Below, piece after piece: positions 26,802 to 36,505 of a stretch of 64,000 nt of DNA; the stretch's first letter is position 1; each line of letters starts with the position of its first letter. Origin of the DNA: Deltaproteobacteria bacterium (GTDB lineage: Bacteria > Desulfobacterota > DSM-4660 > Desulfatiglandales > HGW-15); the NCBI GenBank assembly GCA_019308745.1, contig JAFDHO010000004.1:48319-112318 (forward strand), read 5' to 3'. The notes under the pieces were generated by a model. It saw only the letters and a program-made list of their open reading frames with translations, was not told the origin of the DNA and ran no database searches. A program made the position numbers and the translations under genes.

Positions 26802-27269
26802 ATGATTGATATCTTAAGGAAGATCTTTGACCGCACTCCTGACAAAAGAGGAGCATCCCAGGACAAGACTTACGACATTGAGAAAGTCCGCCTCGCCACC
26901 TGTGCCCTGTTCCTGGAGATGGCACAGATCGACGGTGAATTCAGTGACTCTGAAAGGGACCACATCATCACCTCCCTGAAGAAGACCTGCGGGCTCTCTG
27001 AGGCGGCTGTCCAGGAGCTCATGGAGGCCGCCGAGGAGGAGTTAAAGGGCAGTATCGACCTGTGGCAGTTTACGAACTCCATCAACCAGAGCTTTCCCCT
27101 TGAAAGGAAACTAGAGGTCATTGAAATGATATGGCAGCTTGTGTATGCCGACGGATACCTGGAAAAGCATGAGGACTACCTCATGCACAAGCTGGCCAAT
27201 CTCCTTCGACTCAGCCACAAACAACTGATCGCTGCCAAACTGAAGGCAAAAGCCCAATGCAAACCTTAG
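26802..27269 (+). CDS. TerB-like (tellurite resistance TerB / DjlA N-terminal) domain protein
   Basis: MAQIDGEFSDSERDHI...YADGYLEKHEDYLMHKLANLL. Confidence 0.85.
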   Translation: MIDILRKIFDRTPDKRGASQDKTYDIEKVRLATCALFLEMAQIDGEFSDSERDHIITSLKKTCGLSEAAVQELMEAAEEELKGSIDLWQFTNSINQSFPLERKLEVIEMIWQLVYADGYLEKHEDYLMHKLANLLRLSHKQLIAAKLKAKAQCKP

Positions 27270-27281
27270 TATCTTACAGTA

Positions 27282-27396
27282 ATGTCCTGTTAGGATTTTG
27301 CAAACGCAGGCCATCGCCAAAGGCTTGATCAACACCATGAGGCCACAACCAACGGCCCTGGCTACTATTCGGCCCTGCAAAATCCTAACCGGACAT
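27282..27396. repeat. 115-bp MITE-like element with about 21-bp terminal inverted repeats
   Basis: Left atgtcctgttaggattttgca (27282-27302) versus right tgcaaaatcctaaccggacat (27376-27396): one mismatch when reverse-complemented; flanked by short cagt direct repeats. Confidence 0.75.
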
Positions 27397-27487
27397 CAGT
27401 GAGTATCTTAGGTTTTGCGTCCCCTTCATCGGAGTGTGGATTCGTGAGCTTTCTTGCCACCCCCTTTCCCTTAGATGGGCGGCGTTC

Positions 27488-28417
27488 TCATTCACGCTCA
27501 TCTTGCTTTATTCTTCCGTAGATGTTGTCCGAGGGGGGTGTTCCCCTTCTCTCCGTGGATACCTCGCAGTCCTTGTAATAAGGTTTGTCCTTTCGATTGA
27601 AAGCCACAAGCACCTGGATTACAGCCCAACCCAGTTCTCCCCGTTCTGCCATGGCCGTGATTTCTTCGAGGGCAGCCCGATTTTCATATGGTGTCGGCCT
27701 GTAGGGTCGTGGCGATATGAGCGCGTCATAAATGTCGCTTGCCGCCACTATCTCCACCATGAGATCATCCAAGTTGATCCCTCTCGGGTATCCTGATCCG
27801 TCCTTCCTTTCATGGTGGTCCCTCGCCACCCTGCCAGAAAGGGACTGCTTATCCCCAAGGTAGTAGCAGAGGAGGACGTAGCCCGCCAGGGAGTGGTGTT
27901 CAAGGAGGCTCCGTTCTCGCCTCGTGAGGGGTTCGGATTTCTTCAGCACCTCCAAAGGGACACAAATCTTGCCAAAATCGTGCATGGGTCCTGTAGCTGC
28001 CTCACGGATCAACTCCCCGTAGTCCCTTACCAATTCGTGGGCCAGGAGGGTCGACAGGGAAAAGACCATAAGTATATGTCGGTAGGTATAGAAATCCCTT
28101 TCCCTGAAATAATCCAGGGATTCCAGAACAGGGGTGATAATGTGAATGCTTTCCATGAACTTGAGCAGGTCAACGGTCTCCTTCCTGTGGCCGAAGATGA
28201 CGCTGTAGGGAGGCTCGGTCAACAGGTGGAGAAGGTCGTCCAACACCGTGCCGTGTTTGAGCATGGCGTAGGCCTCCAGCGGACCTCCTCCCAAATCCTG
28301 CATCACGGCTTCCATGGACTCCGAAAGGGACGCACCCGCAGGGAGAATCACTTTGTTGTCTAAAGTGAAGACAGGGTGATCTATCTTGAGGTCAAGCATC
28401 GTGGTCCCCCTTCCCAT
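27488..28417 (-). CDS. HD-GYP-type metal-dependent phosphohydrolase
   Basis: MHDFGKICVPLEVLKKSEPLT...HHSLAG...ARDHHERKDGSGYPRGI. Confidence 0.88.
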   Translation of the reverse strand: MGRGTTMLDLKIDHPVFTLDNKVILPAGASLSESMEAVMQDLGGGPLEAYAMLKHGTVLDDLLHLLTEPPYSVIFGHRKETVDLLKFMESIHIITPVLESLDYFRERDFYTYRHILMVFSLSTLLAHELVRDYGELIREAATGPMHDFGKICVPLEVLKKSEPLTRRERSLLEHHSLAGYVLLCYYLGDKQSLSGRVARDHHERKDGSGYPRGINLDDLMVEIVAASDIYDALISPRPYRPTPYENRAALEEITAMAERGELGWAVIQVLVAFNRKDKPYYKDCEVSTERRGTPPSDNIYGRIKQDERE

Positions 28418-28487
28418 CGATACTGGGCAAAGGAAGGTTCACCGCAGGATTCCAAAATTCATGTGAAGGCGCATCGGACGGGGCCTG

Positions 28488-29192
28488 TCACCGGACAACA
28501 CATTTCTGGACCCAGGGCTCTGCCAGGGATTTCAGTCGCAGCATGCCGCCTTCGTCATAGCCGTGCCCCTGGCCCCTGAAGAAATCCGGATACAGGACCT
28601 TGTCAGCGTGGAATCTCTGCAGTGCATACATCTGGGCGCCCTGGATGAGTCTCGCGATGGAAGAGATATCGTGCTCCCGCACGATGGGGCTCACGCAGGT
28701 GGTACGAAACTCATGGGCAATCCCGGACGTGATGATCAGCTCTACGCTCTTGAGTATGTCTCCTGCTTCCACACCGGACTCGGCAATCAACGAATACCTG
28801 GACGGGGCGGTCTTGATGTCCATTGCAATGTAGTCTACCATACCTCCGTTGATCAGGGCCTTCAGGGTGTGGGGCCTGCTTCCGTTGGTATCCAGCTTGA
28901 CCGGGAAGCCCATGCCCTTGACCCTATCGCAGAGATCGGGCAGTTCATCCTGTAAGGTGGGTTCGCCCCCTGATATGACCACACCGTCCAGGAATCCCCT
29001 GCGCTCCGACAGGAACTCATAGACATCACTCTCTGCCAATCGGGCTCCTTCTCCCGTTCCCTCCGTGCCCCTGACCAATTCCGGATTATGGCAATATGGG
29101 CAATGGAAATTACAACCCCTTAGAAAGAGCACACAACTGACCCTTCCCGGGAAGTCGATAAAAGAGTTTCTTTGGAGACCGCCAAGGACCAT
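28488..29192 (-). CDS. nrdG: Anaerobic ribonucleoside-triphosphate reductase activating protein (radical SAM)
   Basis: FLRGCNFHCPYCHNPEL CxxxCxxC motif; downstream of nrdD. Confidence 0.93.
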   Translation of the reverse strand: MVLGGLQRNSFIDFPGRVSCVLFLRGCNFHCPYCHNPELVRGTEGTGEGARLAESDVYEFLSERRGFLDGVVISGGEPTLQDELPDLCDRVKGMGFPVKLDTNGSRPHTLKALINGGMVDYIAMDIKTAPSRYSLIAESGVEAGDILKSVELIITSGIAHEFRTTCVSPIVREHDISSIARLIQGAQMYALQRFHADKVLYPDFFRGQGHGYDEGGMLRLKSLAEPWVQKCVVR

Positions 29193-29203
29193 AACCTTAT
29201 CCT

Positions 29204-31372
29204 TCAGGCACAGTGTGCCTCCAGGGTTTCTGGATCTCTGGGGGGGAGTTGTTCCGGGCTGCTCCGTTCATGCTCCCTGAAGGGCCTCAAATCAAATGTC
29301 TTCCTGATCTGGTACTCTGCCTGTTTGCCGTTGTTCCATTGTTTTATGGGTCTGAGGTACCCGACCACCCTGGAATATATTTCGGTCTCTCCCTGGCAAT
29401 GGGGACAGGTATCCTGTTCTCCGTTCAGATACCCGTGGGACGGGCACACGCTAAAGGTCGGTGTGAGCGTAAAATAGGGAAGCCTGAAATTGTTCACCAC
29501 TTTCCTGATGATCCCCTTGACAGTACGGATATCCTCCACCTGCTCTCCCAGGTAAATGTGAAGGACCGTCCCTCCGGTGTATTTTGTCTGGAGTTCGTCT
29601 TGCAGCTTCAGGGTCTCGAAAACGTCGTCCGTGTAATTCACCGGCAGCTGGGTGGAGTTCGTATAGAAGGGCGCCGCGCCCTTTTGGTAATCGTCTTCGT
29701 TCGCACAGATGATGCCCGGAAAACGTTCCTTGTCCAGCATGGCCAGGCGGTAAGAGGCCCCCTCGGCAGGGGTCGCCTCCAGGTTGAAGATTTCATCGGT
29801 GTTGTCTTGAATCTCGGACAGGAGATGCCTTATGAAATCCATGGCCTTCAGGGAGAACCGACGGCCCCTTACACTCCCAATGTCTTCACCGAAGAGATTG
29901 AGGCAGGCCTCATTCATGCCCACTATGCCGACCGTCGAGAAATGGTTCTTCCAGTACAACCCGGTGCCCTTCTTGATTTCCCTGAGGTAGAACTTCGAAT
30001 AGGGATAGAGGTTCTTGTCCGTGAACTTTTCCAGCACCTTTCTTTTTATGGAGAGGCTTTCCTTTGCCAGCATGACCATTTCCCTGAGGTCTTCAAAGAA
30101 TTCCTTTTCATTCTCGGCTCTGAAGCCAATGCGCGGCAGGTTGATGGTCACGACGCCAATGGACCCTGTCAGGGGATTGGCACCGAACAGCCCGCCGCCC
30201 CTCTTTAGAAGCTCCCGGTTGTCCAGTCGCAGGCGGCAACACATGGACCTGGCATCTTCGGGAGACATGTCCGAGTTGACAAAATTCGAAAAATAGGGAA
30301 TCCCGTATTTACCGGTCATCTTCCAGATCATGTCAAGGTTGGAGTTGTCCCAATCAAAATCCGGCGTGATATTGTAGGTCGGGATGGGAAAGGTGAAGAC
30401 CCTTCCCCTGACGTCCCCATCCATCATGACCTCTGCGAAGGCATGGTTGATCATATCCATTTCAGGCTGAAAATCCCTGTAGGTCTCATCCAGTTCCCGT
30501 CCCCCGACGATGACCGGGAGATCCTCCAGTATCTTTGGCACCTGAAGGTCCATGGTGATGTTGGTGAAGGGCGTCTGGAAGCCAACCCGTGTAGGGATGT
30601 TGATATTGAATACAAATTCCTGGAGGGCCTGTTTTACGTCCCTATAACTCAAAGAATCGTATCGAACGAAGGGGGCCAGGAGGCTATCAAAATTGGATAT
30701 GGCCTGGGCACCAGCGGCCTCGCCCTGTAACGTATAGAAAAAATTGACGATCTGACCAAGGGCCGATCGCAGGTGCTTGGGAGGGGCGCTCTCCACCTTG
30801 CCTTCGACACCCCGGAACCCCTGCATGAGCAAGTCCCTTAGATCCCAACCGACACAATATACGGACAAGAGGCTCAGATCGTGGAGGTGCAGATCACCAT
30901 CCTTATGGGCCCGCCTTATCTCGGGCGGATAGATGCGATTCAGCCAGTATTCGGACGTGATATCCGAGGAAATGTAGTTGTTCAGGCCCTGGAGGGAATA
31001 ACACATATTGCTGTTTTCTTGTATCTTCCAATCCAGCTTCTGGATATAACTCTCCACCAGGTCCACGCTGGCCTTAGAGACGATACTCCTTATTTGGGCA
31101 TGTTGCTCCCTGTAAAGGACATATGCCTTGGCTGTCTTGTAAAAGGGAGAATCCAGCAGGACCCTCTCAACGATGTCCTGTATTTCTTCCACCTCGGGTA
31201 CGGGGCCGAGCCTCATCTCATGGGCCAGGGTAAGGACCCGAAGGGTCAGTTTTCGTGCCTCCCTTCCTCCGAACTCGCCCGTCGCCTTCCCTGCCTTTGC
31301 GATAGCCGAGGTAATCTTTTGTGGGTCAAAGGTCACGCATCGTCCGTCCCGTTTCTTGATCTTCTCAAACAT
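29204..31372 (-). CDS. nrdD: Anaerobic ribonucleoside-triphosphate reductase (class III)
   Basis: N-terminal ATP-cone, SVCPSHGYLNGEQDTCPHCQGETEIYSRVVGYLRPI zinc/glycyl radical C-terminus. Confidence 0.96.
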   Translation of the reverse strand: MFEKIKKRDGRCVTFDPQKITSAIAKAGKATGEFGGREARKLTLRVLTLAHEMRLGPVPEVEEIQDIVERVLLDSPFYKTAKAYVLYREQHAQIRSIVSKASVDLVESYIQKLDWKIQENSNMCYSLQGLNNYISSDITSEYWLNRIYPPEIRRAHKDGDLHLHDLSLLSVYCVGWDLRDLLMQGFRGVEGKVESAPPKHLRSALGQIVNFFYTLQGEAAGAQAISNFDSLLAPFVRYDSLSYRDVKQALQEFVFNINIPTRVGFQTPFTNITMDLQVPKILEDLPVIVGGRELDETYRDFQPEMDMINHAFAEVMMDGDVRGRVFTFPIPTYNITPDFDWDNSNLDMIWKMTGKYGIPYFSNFVNSDMSPEDARSMCCRLRLDNRELLKRGGGLFGANPLTGSIGVVTINLPRIGFRAENEKEFFEDLREMVMLAKESLSIKRKVLEKFTDKNLYPYSKFYLREIKKGTGLYWKNHFSTVGIVGMNEACLNLFGEDIGSVRGRRFSLKAMDFIRHLLSEIQDNTDEIFNLEATPAEGASYRLAMLDKERFPGIICANEDDYQKGAAPFYTNSTQLPVNYTDDVFETLKLQDELQTKYTGGTVLHIYLGEQVEDIRTVKGIIRKVVNNFRLPYFTLTPTFSVCPSHGYLNGEQDTCPHCQGETEIYSRVVGYLRPIKQWNNGKQAEYQIRKTFDLRPFREHERSSPEQLPPRDPETLEAHCA

Positions 31373-31488
31373 CGATACCTCCCGGTAGGCGCTTGAATTG
31401 TGAAATGGAAATGCAGAACATCATTTTCCGATAAGCAAGGTGTCTTTCACGTGTGATTTCTGGGCTGGAGATGGGGGAATATTTATCA

Positions 31489-31529
31489 CAATATATTGAG
31501 GTTTGTCAAGGCGGAAAGTCAATATATTG
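31489..31529 (-). promoter_or_regulatory. Tandem NrdR-like boxes upstream of nrdD
   Basis: Two identical CAATATATTG palindromes at 31489-31498 and 31520-31529, exactly 31 bp apart, upstream of nrdD. Confidence 0.8.
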
Positions 31530-31686
31530 ATGTGAATTGGCCAAAAAATCTTCAAAGGGGCATGGTTCGCCACATCGCTCGCCTTCGCCGGGATGCCCTG
31601 TGTGGAAGCACGGGGAAGAAGGGCGAAAGGTGACCGTGTCCCTGCTCCCCTGTAAGGACGGCTCGGCTCAAGGGCTGTCTCCTCCC

Positions 31687-31932
31687 TTAGCCACCGCCGA
31701 TGGGGGGGATAAGGGATATCCTGTCATCGGATTCGAGGACGTGGTCCAACGGGGAAATCCTGTCGTTCACAGACACCAATACCCCCGATCGGTTCAATTG
31801 CAATTCAGGGTACCGTTCCCCCAGGTACTCGATGACATCCGTGACCCGCGCATTTCGAAAAATGGGGACGTGAATCTGATCCTTGCGGACCACCCTGCGC
31901 TGGACACCATGAAATCTTACAGAAACCACCAT
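31687..31932 (-). CDS. MoaD/ThiS-family sulfur carrier-like protein
   Basis: 81 aa; LNRSGVLVSVNDRISPLDHVLESDDRISLIPPIGGG with GG C-terminus. Confidence 0.85.
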   Translation of the reverse strand: MVVSVRFHGVQRRVVRKDQIHVPIFRNARVTDVIEYLGERYPELQLNRSGVLVSVNDRISPLDHVLESDDRISLIPPIGGG

Positions 31933-31979
31933 AGGTTGCTCCTCACTTTGTCCCGCGGGCCCGGCGGATGAGCCCTGCC

Positions 31980-34139
31980 CTATCCGCTCCTTTCCCTGAG
32001 CAGGGTTCGGGCCTGTTCGTCCAGGAGGCCGAACTTCTCAAGGGTCTCGGCCAAGGGCACCCCTTCGCGGTCATAGCCCTTCTCCCTGTAGACCTCGTCA
32101 CAGAGCCTTTGATAGGCCTTCTGCCTCAATTCAAGCAGCATTTCGTGCCTTTCCCCATCATCCCCGGGAACATCCCCGTCCCTGACCTGTTCTTCCAGCC
32201 ACTCCCCGTAGTAAACACCTCTCCCGTGGTATTCGTCCCGGTAGACAGGTGCCATTGCCCTCAGGGGAATCCGATCGTCCTTTCTCTCTCCCTTCCCTTG
32301 CCTCAAATTGATTAGCTTTTGAAGGAGCTGAAGTCTTTCAGAATCGTTCAGGATATCCTCGATGGTCTTGTTGGAACCCGTGGTGGCGTTCAGATATTGT
32401 GCATAGTAATGCAGGGTGGGCCGGTTCTGGGCCGGGTTGTCGGTCTTTGCCGCGTCGGGATGACGAACATCTATCCAGGGCAGCTTGCACAGACCCACGG
32501 CATTGAACCAGGTGCGTACCAAGGGAAACCACTTCAGGGCCTTTGCCTTCATCTCGAAGGTGGGGATTTCATTGTGTACCTGGTCTATGAAGATGAGCCA
32601 GGCCTCATCGTGTTGCGGCCCCTTCAATGCAAAACCATATCCCCCTTGCTGCGCCAAGGACTCCTGGGTGCGATACATAGAGAACTCCAGGCCCTTTACC
32701 TCCATGGCAAACTTATCGAGTTCCCGCAGAACCTCCTCCTTGGCCATACCCCTTTTGGCTGCAGCCTTCTCTGCAACCCAGGTCTTTGCCCTGAGCACGC
32801 CCTGGCCGCAGACCCTTCCAAACCCTTTCCCCAGAGCCGTCTCGTGGAGCAGCCTGTCAATCGCCTCCACATCCCCCCAGGACAGATCGTAACCAATATC
32901 CTCCCTTGTTAGAAATCCCCTCTGCACACATTCCATCAAGAAGGAGGCGGTGACGCCCATGGATATGGTGTCGATCCCATAGTGGTCGCAATACCAGTTG
33001 TATTCCATGATAAACTGAGGATCAAAGACCCCCATGCTGGTGGTTGCCGCGGCTGTCTCGTATTCCGGGCCATCCACACCGACCCTTTGGTCCTTTTGAG
33101 GCCCTCTTGTCAGGGTGACCTCTTCTGCTCCCTTGGCGCAGGCCAGGTTGCAGCCGTAGTAGCACCCGTCCGGATATTCCTTGCTGAAGTATCGGTCCAG
33201 AAATACCTCGGCAAACACCCTTTCCGCATCAGGGTGGGTCCCCTGCTGAAAGTTTTTCACGGGCAAGAGGTGGAATTTGTTCATGTACTCCAGCAAAACG
33301 GGTGTGCCCCAACTCGAGAGCCTGAGCTGCCTCGGGTCCATCTCGCCCAGGACCCTTTTGAGGGCCGCACCTGCCTCCCGCACACCCTTTTCATTTACAG
33401 GGTTATTGGCCTTGACCCGGGGCGCGTCCGCGTGTACGATAACGGCCCTCACCCCCTTGTGGCTCATGACCGTCCCTGTACCGCCCCTGCCCGCCTGTTT
33501 TGAGCGCAAGCGACCGCGCCTTTTGTCGTAAAAGAGACTGTTGATAATGCCGAACCTGGTGTTCTTTGCGCCTATCCCCGTCGTGACCGCGGCCACGTTG
33601 TCGTCAAGTTTCCCGCCGTTGTAAGACATGAGGAGCTTCTCACCGTAGGACAAGGCCCCCCTGTCGATCTCTTCCCCGAACTGGGGGGCCTTCCGGATCT
33701 CAATGGTTCCCTTGTCCCTGTCCGCGACCAGGACGACCTCTTGCCGTGAGATTCCGGAGAGGACCAGGGCGTCAAACCCGCACTGCTTGAGGACGGGGGC
33801 AAAATGCCCGCCGACGTTGGAATCAATAAAGGTATTGGTCAGGGGAGAAATCGTCCCGACAATGAACTTGCCGGTGCCGGGGAAGCGGACATCACCGCAC
33901 AACGGGCCGCTGGCCATGACGATAAGGTTTTCCGGGCTCTCATAGGTTGTCCTGGCCGTGGTTTCATCCCATATCATCTTCAAGGCGTACCCGCGGCCGC
34001 CGACGTATTTCTCCTTGAACCCGGGCGGCAGCTCCCTCGGTTCTATTTCATAGTTACTCAGGTCCACGAGAAGGACGCGGTCCGTATACCCTCCCGTCAC
34101 GGGAGCGGGCTCGTATGTGACAGATCTTAGCAAATCCAT
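31980..34139 (-). CDS. Aldehyde:ferredoxin oxidoreductase family protein (tungstopterin)
   Basis: YVGGRGYALKMIWDE, TGKFIVGTISPLTNTFIDSNVGGHFAPVLKQCGFDALVLSG, GVDGPEYETAAATTSMGV. Confidence 0.93.
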   Translation of the reverse strand: MDLLRSVTYEPAPVTGGYTDRVLLVDLSNYEIEPRELPPGFKEKYVGGRGYALKMIWDETTARTTYESPENLIVMASGPLCGDVRFPGTGKFIVGTISPLTNTFIDSNVGGHFAPVLKQCGFDALVLSGISRQEVVLVADRDKGTIEIRKAPQFGEEIDRGALSYGEKLLMSYNGGKLDDNVAAVTTGIGAKNTRFGIINSLFYDKRRGRLRSKQAGRGGTGTVMSHKGVRAVIVHADAPRVKANNPVNEKGVREAGAALKRVLGEMDPRQLRLSSWGTPVLLEYMNKFHLLPVKNFQQGTHPDAERVFAEVFLDRYFSKEYPDGCYYGCNLACAKGAEEVTLTRGPQKDQRVGVDGPEYETAAATTSMGVFDPQFIMEYNWYCDHYGIDTISMGVTASFLMECVQRGFLTREDIGYDLSWGDVEAIDRLLHETALGKGFGRVCGQGVLRAKTWVAEKAAAKRGMAKEEVLRELDKFAMEVKGLEFSMYRTQESLAQQGGYGFALKGPQHDEAWLIFIDQVHNEIPTFEMKAKALKWFPLVRTWFNAVGLCKLPWIDVRHPDAAKTDNPAQNRPTLHYYAQYLNATTGSNKTIEDILNDSERLQLLQKLINLRQGKGERKDDRIPLRAMAPVYRDEYHGRGVYYGEWLEEQVRDGDVPGDDGERHEMLLELRQKAYQRLCDEVYREKGYDREGVPLAETLEKFGLLDEQARTLLRERSG

Positions 34140-34144
34140 ATCTT

Positions 34145-34345
34145 CTCTCGCTTTGTTCGCCCTCGCCAGTGTACCCTGCAGCGTGCTGCGAGCACGACAC
34201 TCGGCGCAGCGGGAGTGCCTGCGCTACGCGACGGCGGCCGAACCGCGCCGTAGCTCGAAGGGCGAAGGCGAATTAGGCTACGGAGCAATTTCCCTTTGAT
34301 TCCCCGCAGCTTGCCGCGGGGAGCTTCATTGCTCCGGGAACAAGC
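34145..34345. repeat. Nested palindromic repeat cluster
   Basis: cggagcaat (34281-34289)/attgctccg (34328-34336) around ccccgcagcttgccgcgggg (34302-34321); ttcgccctcgcc/ggcgaaggcgaa further out. Confidence 0.65.
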
Positions 34346-34703
34346 AGTCCACAAAGGGGCTCAGGAAGGACAAAGCTTTCAAATATAAAGAAACTGGTCA
34401 CAATGTCAAGATGTTTCCGTCCTTTGCGTGGAAAAACCTGAGAAAGGGGATGTGATGCAGATCTCCATGGCAGGATGGGTTCCACAGATCAGTAGAGACT
34501 ACTGCAAAGATCATAACAAGGATCTCCTCAAGTGCTCTCACGTGGCCTTTTGAGAAACAAGACCGAAGAGATGCCTTGGCCAACAGCCTGAATGGACCGG
34601 CCGGCCGCCGGTGCAGGCAAGGGCCCGGACCCACCCCTGGCTGACGTTATCCGGACAACGGGTGCCAACCAACCTCCGCCTTGGCGGTCCAGGGATCAGG
34701 GTA

Positions 34704-34895
34704 TTAGTCCGGACGTTGGGACGATGTGTCCTTGAGGGAGGCCTTGATTTCGCGCCTGATCACGATGTAGACCCCTACGAGAATGACCAGTCCGATAACA
34801 AACACCAGGTCCTTGTCCCTGATCATTCCGTAGGCGACCATGAGGATGCCGATGGCTGCGGCAAGGGCGGTGAAGAACCTCCTGGACATGGCCAA
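34704..34895 (-). CDS. Small two-TM membrane protein
   Basis: 63 aa, FFTALAAAIGILMVAYGMI and LVFVIGLVILVGVYIVI hydrophobic segments. Confidence 0.55.
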   Translation of the reverse strand: MAMSRRFFTALAAAIGILMVAYGMIRDKDLVFVIGLVILVGVYIVIRREIKASLKDTSSQRPD

Positions 34896-35069
34896 TCCAT
34901 AATAGAGGATTGCCCTGGCAGGGTCAATAGGCTGCTCCAGGGGATCAGGGCTTCAGCACGAAATGGGACCCCATTATCATCGTTGACATCACGGGACGAT
35001 TTTCCTATGTTATCTGGATTATTTTTTACTGCTTCACCTGTCTCTCGGCCCTATGAAAGGAATGTCCCG

Positions 35070-36443
35070 ATGAGAGAAGAAATAAGAAAGGCCCTCCAGG
35101 AGATCGTGGGGGCAAAGAACTGTAGGGATCAGTTGATCGACCTTGTCTCCTATTCCTACGATGCCTCTGATCACGCCAAGAGACCCGAATGTGCGGTATT
35201 CCCCTCGAACACGAAGCAGGTATCCCGCATTATGGAGTTGGCCAACAAACACCGCATCCCCGTTATCCCCCGAGGTGCCGGGACGAGTTTGACAGGTTCT
35301 GTCGTTCCGGTCATGGGCGGCATTGTCCTGGACCTGTGCAAGATGAACAGGATTATTGATGTACGCATTGCCGATCGCTTGGCTGTCGTGGAACCCGGCG
35401 TTGTCTACGGGCAGATGGAAAAAGAACTGGCCCCCCATGGCTTTTTCTTTCCGCCGGACCCTGCCAGCAGCCAGGTCTGCACCCTGGGAGGTAACGTGGC
35501 CACTAACGCGGGCGGAATGAGGGGCGCAAAATACGGAGTGACCAGGGACTATGTCCTTGGTTTGGAAGTCGTCCTTGCAGATGGCCGCGTCATGCGGACC
35601 GGGACCCGTTGTATGAAGTCGGCCTCCGGCTATGACCTCACCAGGCTCTTCGTGGGGTCTGAAGGGACCCTGGGAGTCATCACCGAGATAACTTTGAAGA
35701 TCAGCCCCATGCCAAAGGCTGTCAAAACGGCTCTGGCCCATTTTGAGTCGCTGGAGGACGCTGGCAAATCGGTTACTGACATTATGCATTCGGGCATCAT
35801 CCCGAGTGTCCTGGAGATCCTGGACGAGAATACCATCGGGGTCCTCAGAGAGCGCGCCGCGATGAACATCCCCGATATAAGGGCCATGATACTTGTTGAG
35901 ACCGATGGATACACGGATGGAGAGGCTTCTTTCCAGATGGACAAGATCGTTGAAATCTTCAACCGACACGGAGCATCCTTCGCAAAGATTGCAAAGACCG
36001 CCGAGGAAACCGAAGAGCTATGGCAAGCCCGAAAATCGGCGGGAAGTGTGGCAGCGCAGCTCAGACCCAACAACGTCTCCGAGGACGTCACGGTCCCCAT
36101 GTCAAAGGTCCCCGAACTCCTGACCCGGATCTCCGATACGGTCCGCAGGTATGGTCTACCCTTCGTGATCTTCGGCCACGCAGGAGATGGAAACCTCCAC
36201 CCGAGGATCATGTATGACAAATCAGATCCCGAGCAGGTCGAGGCCCTGGAAAGGGCGGTAGAGGATATCTTCAAACTCGCCTGCGACCTGGGCGGCACCC
36301 TCACCGGCGAGCACGGGGTAGGCCTAGCCAAGGCCCCTTTTATGCACCTCGAGCACGATCCCGTTGCCATGCAAACGATGAAGGCCCTCAAGGAGACCTT
36401 CGACCCGAACAATATCTTGAATCCCGGAAAAATGGGCCTCTGA
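35070..36443 (+). CDS. FAD-linked oxidase, GlcD / D-lactate dehydrogenase family
   Basis: IPRGAGTSLTGSVVPVMGGIVLD FAD-binding region, FGHAGDGNLHPRI, TLTGEHGVGLAK; internal start MREEIRKAL. Confidence 0.92.
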   Translation: MREEIRKALQEIVGAKNCRDQLIDLVSYSYDASDHAKRPECAVFPSNTKQVSRIMELANKHRIPVIPRGAGTSLTGSVVPVMGGIVLDLCKMNRIIDVRIADRLAVVEPGVVYGQMEKELAPHGFFFPPDPASSQVCTLGGNVATNAGGMRGAKYGVTRDYVLGLEVVLADGRVMRTGTRCMKSASGYDLTRLFVGSEGTLGVITEITLKISPMPKAVKTALAHFESLEDAGKSVTDIMHSGIIPSVLEILDENTIGVLRERAAMNIPDIRAMILVETDGYTDGEASFQMDKIVEIFNRHGASFAKIAKTAEETEELWQARKSAGSVAAQLRPNNVSEDVTVPMSKVPELLTRISDTVRRYGLPFVIFGHAGDGNLHPRIMYDKSDPEQVEALERAVEDIFKLACDLGGTLTGEHGVGLAKAPFMHLEHDPVAMQTMKALKETFDPNNILNPGKMGL

Positions 36444-36505
36444 CTTCAATCCCTTGGGGCCTAACAGGGCCCGGAGGCCCGTTCGATTTTGCTGAGGAGA
36501 CTGTT

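Noticed and set aside
34127-34354. ORF MWTACSRSNEAPRGKLRGIKGKLL...
   Set aside because: Spurious translation of the palindromic repeat cluster.
34611-35069. N-terminal extension of the GlcD-like ORF
   Set aside because: Non-family sequence antisense to the small TM ORF; FAD-oxidase homology begins at MREEIRKAL (35070).
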